A stretch of 43,938 nt of DNA, from positions 1 to 43,938 of the forward strand of contig NZ_LZDE01000325.1 in NCBI RefSeq assembly GCF_002009015.1, given 5' to 3'. The notes under the pieces were generated by a model. The model made no database searches. It was not told the origin of the DNA and worked only from the letters and a program-made list of their open reading frames with translations. Below are positions 41,560 through 43,938 of this stretch, piece after piece. The DNA comes from Microbulbifer mangrovi. Lineage in GTDB: Bacteria; Pseudomonadota; Gammaproteobacteria; Pseudomonadales; Cellvibrionaceae. Positions within the stretch are counted from its first letter, which is position 1. Every line of letters starts with the position of its first letter. A program made the translations under genes and the position numbers.

Positions 41560-42141
41560 ATGGCCAGGTTAAAACTGTTTCTTCCGCTGATAATTTTTGC
41601 CGCGCTGGCGCTGTTGTTCTGGCGTGGGCTCTCTTTGAACCCGCAGGATATGCCTTCGGCGCTGGTGAACAAGCCGGTGCCCGAGTTCACGCTGCTCGAT
41701 GTGGAATCCAACCGCGAGCTCAAAAAGAAGGATCTGCCCAACAAGCCGCTGCTGTTGAACGTGTGGGCCACCTGGTGCATTTCCTGCCGGGTCGAGCATC
41801 CGTATCTCAATGATCTGGCTGCGGGCGGTGTGCCCATTGTCGGTATCAACCTGAAGGACGATAACGAGGCGGCGCAAAAGTGGCTGGAGAAATTCCACAA
41901 CCCCTATCTGTTTTCCGTATCGGATGTAGAGGGGCGCCTGGCGCTGGATCTCGGCGTGTTCGGTGCACCGGAGACATTCCTGGTGGACGCGGGTGGAACC
42001 ATCCGCTGCAAGCACGTTGGTGTCGTCGACGACAAGGTGTGGCAGACCAAGCTGCAACCCTTGTACGAGCGTTTACAGGATCAGGAATGGGACGAATTTT
42101 CTGGTGAGTTATCAGATTCCCTGCTCGCCCGTTGTCACTGA
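41560..42141 (+). CDS. ccmG: Thiol:disulfide interchange protein CcmG (DsbE)
   Basis: The 193-residue protein has an N-terminal membrane anchor (LKLFLPLIIFAALALLFWRGL) and a thioredoxin-like domain with C73-x-x-C76 (WATWCISCRVEHPYL), plus GVFGAPETFLVD. It reduces the cysteines of the haem c motif. It is the last ccm gene here: no ccmH or ccmI follows, and yigZ starts inside its 3' end. Confidence 0.94.
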   Translation: MARLKLFLPLIIFAALALLFWRGLSLNPQDMPSALVNKPVPEFTLLDVESNRELKKKDLPNKPLLLNVWATWCISCRVEHPYLNDLAAGGVPIVGINLKDDNEAAQKWLEKFHNPYLFSVSDVEGRLALDLGVFGAPETFLVDAGGTIRCKHVGVVDDKVWQTKLQPLYERLQDQEWDEFSGELSDSLLARCH

Positions 42142-42709
42142 GACGGAAGAGAAAAAGAGCCGTTTTATCTGCTGGCTGGGGCCAGTTACCGATAAGGCGG
42201 CTTTTTTGCGTGAACTCGAAATAATCCGTTCTCGCTATCCCGATGCCTCGCACCACTGTACGGCACTGGTGATCGGCAATCCCTCCAACCCGCAGACAAT
42301 GCAGTCCGACGATGACGGTGAGCCCGGCGGCAGTGCCGGGCGTCCGATGCTTGAGTTGTTGTTGAAGCAGGGCGTGGGCAATGTCGGGGCGATCGTCACG
42401 CGCTATTTCGGTGGCACCAAGCTCGGCGTGGGTGGGCTGATGCGTGCCTACCGCGGGGCGGTAGGTGCGGCACTGCAGTCCGCCGAGTTAACCACCTTTA
42501 TTCCGTTGTTAGCCGTGCGGATTGTGTGCGATTTTGCGGACGAATCCCGCGTACGTTTTCTGGTTGCCCAGTGTCGCGGTGTTTGTGACGATGCCGGGTA
42601 CACTCACCAGGTAAGCGTACCGGTTCAGTTGCCTCAGGATCAGTGGTCCACGCTCAGGGCGCAGTTACAGGCGGAGGGTATCCGCTTTGAGGAGCTTGAG
42701 TCGACCTAG
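42104..42709 (+). CDS. yigZ: YigZ/IMPACT family protein
   Basis: The 201-residue protein has the IMPACT fold signature DDGEPGGSAGRPMLELLLKQGVGNVGAIVTRYFGGTKLGVGGLMRAYRGAV and a C-terminal domain of the YigZ type. The role of the family is unclear, with links to translation or ribosome-associated control. The start is GTG 42104, inside ccmG (overlap of 38 bases); no ATG gives a family-like start. The 3' end overlaps the convergent thioesterase gene by four bases. Confidence 0.88.
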   Translation: MSYQIPCSPVVTETEEKKSRFICWLGPVTDKAAFLRELEIIRSRYPDASHHCTALVIGNPSNPQTMQSDDDGEPGGSAGRPMLELLLKQGVGNVGAIVTRYFGGTKLGVGGLMRAYRGAVGAALQSAELTTFIPLLAVRIVCDFADESRVRFLVAQCRGVCDDAGYTHQVSVPVQLPQDQWSTLRAQLQAEGIRFEELEST

Positions 42710-43800
42710 TGCATCTGTCCGGGGTTGGCTGTCGCGCAGGCGATAATTTCCTCTGGCTTCATGCCTTCACTGAGCATTCTCGCTCCTCCCGGTATCACCA
42801 GTGCAGAACCCGTCGCCATGGCAACGCGTTTCCCCTCCGCATTGGTGACAACACATGAAGACACTCGCAGCTGTCGTCCGCGGTGGTGGACTCGCGCGAT
42901 CAGCGTGAGCGGTCCCGAGTCTATATTCGCTGCGTGGGTAAACCGTATATGCATATCGAGGGTGGCGAACAGGTCGCCGGCGGGAAGTGTCGAATAAACC
43001 GCCCCTCCCATAGTGAAGTCCGCCGCCCATGCGAGCAGTCCTCCGTTAATGGAAAAGCTACCGTTGGAAAACCAGGCCGACGATGGCAGCGTCGCTTTGC
43101 AGCAACCATCTTCAATCGCGGTCGCGCGGTACCCGGTAAACAGCCACACCGGATGGGTGCGGCCCTCCTCAATGGTGGCACGCTGTAGATCGATAGGCGT
43201 CAAGCCGGCCAGTTCATTCAGGTTGCAGAAGTTGGAAGAGGGCGCTGGGCGCAGATAGGGATCTTCCGGGGTTGTGGGGCCAAGATCCGGTTCGGGAAAG
43301 TCCGTGCCGGGGTCCACGGGAAAGTCCATGATGAGGCAGCGCGAGCTGCCAAAAGCCAGTGTGCGCCCGTCCTGATCGGAGATCTGCACGGTAGATAGTC
43401 CCACCTGGCTTCCCGAGTGCACGGTGGTGGCGTGACCGATGATATTCCTGGTCTGCTCCGTGATCGGGCGCAGAAACGACATGTTGAGTTCAGAGGTGGT
43501 CAGTATTTTGGATGCGGGCAGTGTGGTCCAGATTGCGGAGGCCAACGGTGAGTCCGCGAACAGGGCATAGATGCCACCCCAGTAAATGCCGGTGCCATCC
43601 GCTAGCCAGGGTGAGATGGGCATGGAGAAGGTCGCTTTACCCAGTCCGGCTTCTGTGGGGCGCAAACCCGTCAGTCGCCAGATGGGTGGCAGCGGGAGAT
43701 CGCCGCGAATATAGCGCTTGAAGGTCAGCAGTCCCTCCTGCTGCAGGGCTCTCAAATCGGCAATGGCGCCGCGGTGGGGTTCATCGGTTATGTTGGGCAT
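42706..43800 (-). CDS. Double-hotdog PaaI-type thioesterase
   Basis: The 364-residue protein consists of two similar hotdog domains, roughly 25-165 and 205-345. Each has a GIYWGGIYALFADSPLASAIW- or INGGLLAWAADFTMGGAVYST-type segment, followed by a beta-sheet region with a conserved HATTVHSGSQVG- or ARVHHRGRQLR-type strand. Such double hotdogs hydrolyse acyl-CoA thioesters. The substrate cannot be read; it is near no obvious catabolic gene. Start: ATG 43800 with GGGAGAAG upstream. Confidence 0.85.
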   Translation of the reverse strand: MPNITDEPHRGAIADLRALQQEGLLTFKRYIRGDLPLPPIWRLTGLRPTEAGLGKATFSMPISPWLADGTGIYWGGIYALFADSPLASAIWTTLPASKILTTSELNMSFLRPITEQTRNIIGHATTVHSGSQVGLSTVQISDQDGRTLAFGSSRCLIMDFPVDPGTDFPEPDLGPTTPEDPYLRPAPSSNFCNLNELAGLTPIDLQRATIEEGRTHPVWLFTGYRATAIEDGCCKATLPSSAWFSNGSFSINGGLLAWAADFTMGGAVYSTLPAGDLFATLDMHIRFTHAANIDSGPLTLIARVHHRGRQLRVSSCVVTNAEGKRVAMATGSALVIPGGARMLSEGMKPEEIIACATANPGQMH

Positions 43801-43880
43801 CGACTTCTCCCTGTGTATCGGAGAGATACCGGAGAAATACTAAGGTCGCTTGGGGAAAGGTGTTAGTGGCGGAAACAAAA

Positions 43881-43906
43881 AAGGCCCACACTTTCGTGTG
43901 AGCCTT
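43881..43906. terminator. Rho-independent terminator of the edge tRNA
   Basis: AAGGCCCACAC / GTGTGAGCCTT with a TTTC loop (one G-T pair) is followed on the minus strand by a T6 tract, just downstream of the tRNA 3' end. A shorter T run lies on the other side, so it may work both ways. Confidence 0.82.
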
Positions 43907-43915
43907 TTCTGTATA

Positions 43916-43938
43916 TGGCGGACCGGACGGGACTCGAA
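43916..43938 (-). tRNA. tRNA 3' end, probably tRNA-Asp (runs past the window edge)
   Basis: Read on the minus strand the last 23 bases give a T loop TTCGAGT, T-stem 3' strand, acceptor 3' strand CCGGTCC, discriminator G and encoded CCA. The sequence is close to the end of Escherichia coli tRNA-Asp. The anticodon is outside the window, so the isotype is tentative. Confidence 0.7.

Noticed and set aside
1-43938. CRISPR array
   Set aside because: No regularly spaced repeats were seen in any gene-free stretch, and no cas genes.
1-43938. IS elements or rRNA genes
   Set aside because: No transposase-like frames, terminal inverted repeats or rRNA sequence were recognised.

Overview
The window looks like the chromosome of a Gram-negative gammaproteobacterium, probably marine and near the Cellvibrionales/Microbulbifer group. 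The grounds are a TonB-dependent receptor, a system I cytochrome c maturation operon (ccmABCDEFG), a YigZ/IMPACT protein, a small PA3496-like protein and proteobacterial regulator types. The genus is an inference; no rRNA is present.

Region 1 (1-22.3 kb) is a large CoA-dependent catabolic locus. It holds the end of a TonB-dependent receptor, a phosphotransferase-fold protein, acyl-CoA dehydrogenase, acyl-CoA ligase, an XylB/geraniol-type alcohol dehydrogenase, a DUF4334 protein, and a secreted dihaem c-type protein that matches rubber oxygenase RoxA in length, haem-motif spacing and two distal-pocket residues. An AraC-type regulator, thiolase, FadB-like protein, second acyl-CoA dehydrogenase, HSD10-like SDR, alpha-methylacyl-CoA racemase, PaaG/ECI-like isomerase and second SDR follow. 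A divergent acyl-CoA dehydrogenase plus kinase pair (ACAD10/11- or LvaA/LvaC-like) and a LysR regulator close it. Read together, the genes suggest oxidative cleavage of a polyisoprenoid, conversion of the fragments to CoA esters, beta-oxidation with the extra enzymes that methyl branches and misplaced double bonds need, and finally handling of a levulinyl/4-hydroxyacyl-CoA remnant. This reading is inference, but the RoxA match is strong.

Region 2 (23.43-33.29 kb) is an integrated mobile element of about 9.85 kb, inserted at the 3' end of a tRNA-Arg(CCU) gene. A 17-bp direct repeat marks both ends. It carries a tyrosine integrase, an AlpA-like regulator, a PrimPol-DUF3987 replication protein, a small unknown protein, and one very large cargo protein: a NACHT/STAND-like NTPase, a long helical-repeat region and a C-terminal PD-(D/E)XK nuclease. 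That cargo is a strong candidate for an anti-phage defence protein with an unusual domain order.

Region 3 (33.3-43.9 kb) is ordinary chromosome. It has tRNA-Arg and its promoter, a small PA3496-like protein, a STAS protein with a three-domain PP2C phosphatase/anti-sigma-type kinase (HsbA/HsbR-like), the ccm operon without ccmH or ccmI, yigZ, a convergent double-hotdog thioesterase, and the 3' end of a second tRNA (probably tRNA-Asp) at the right edge.
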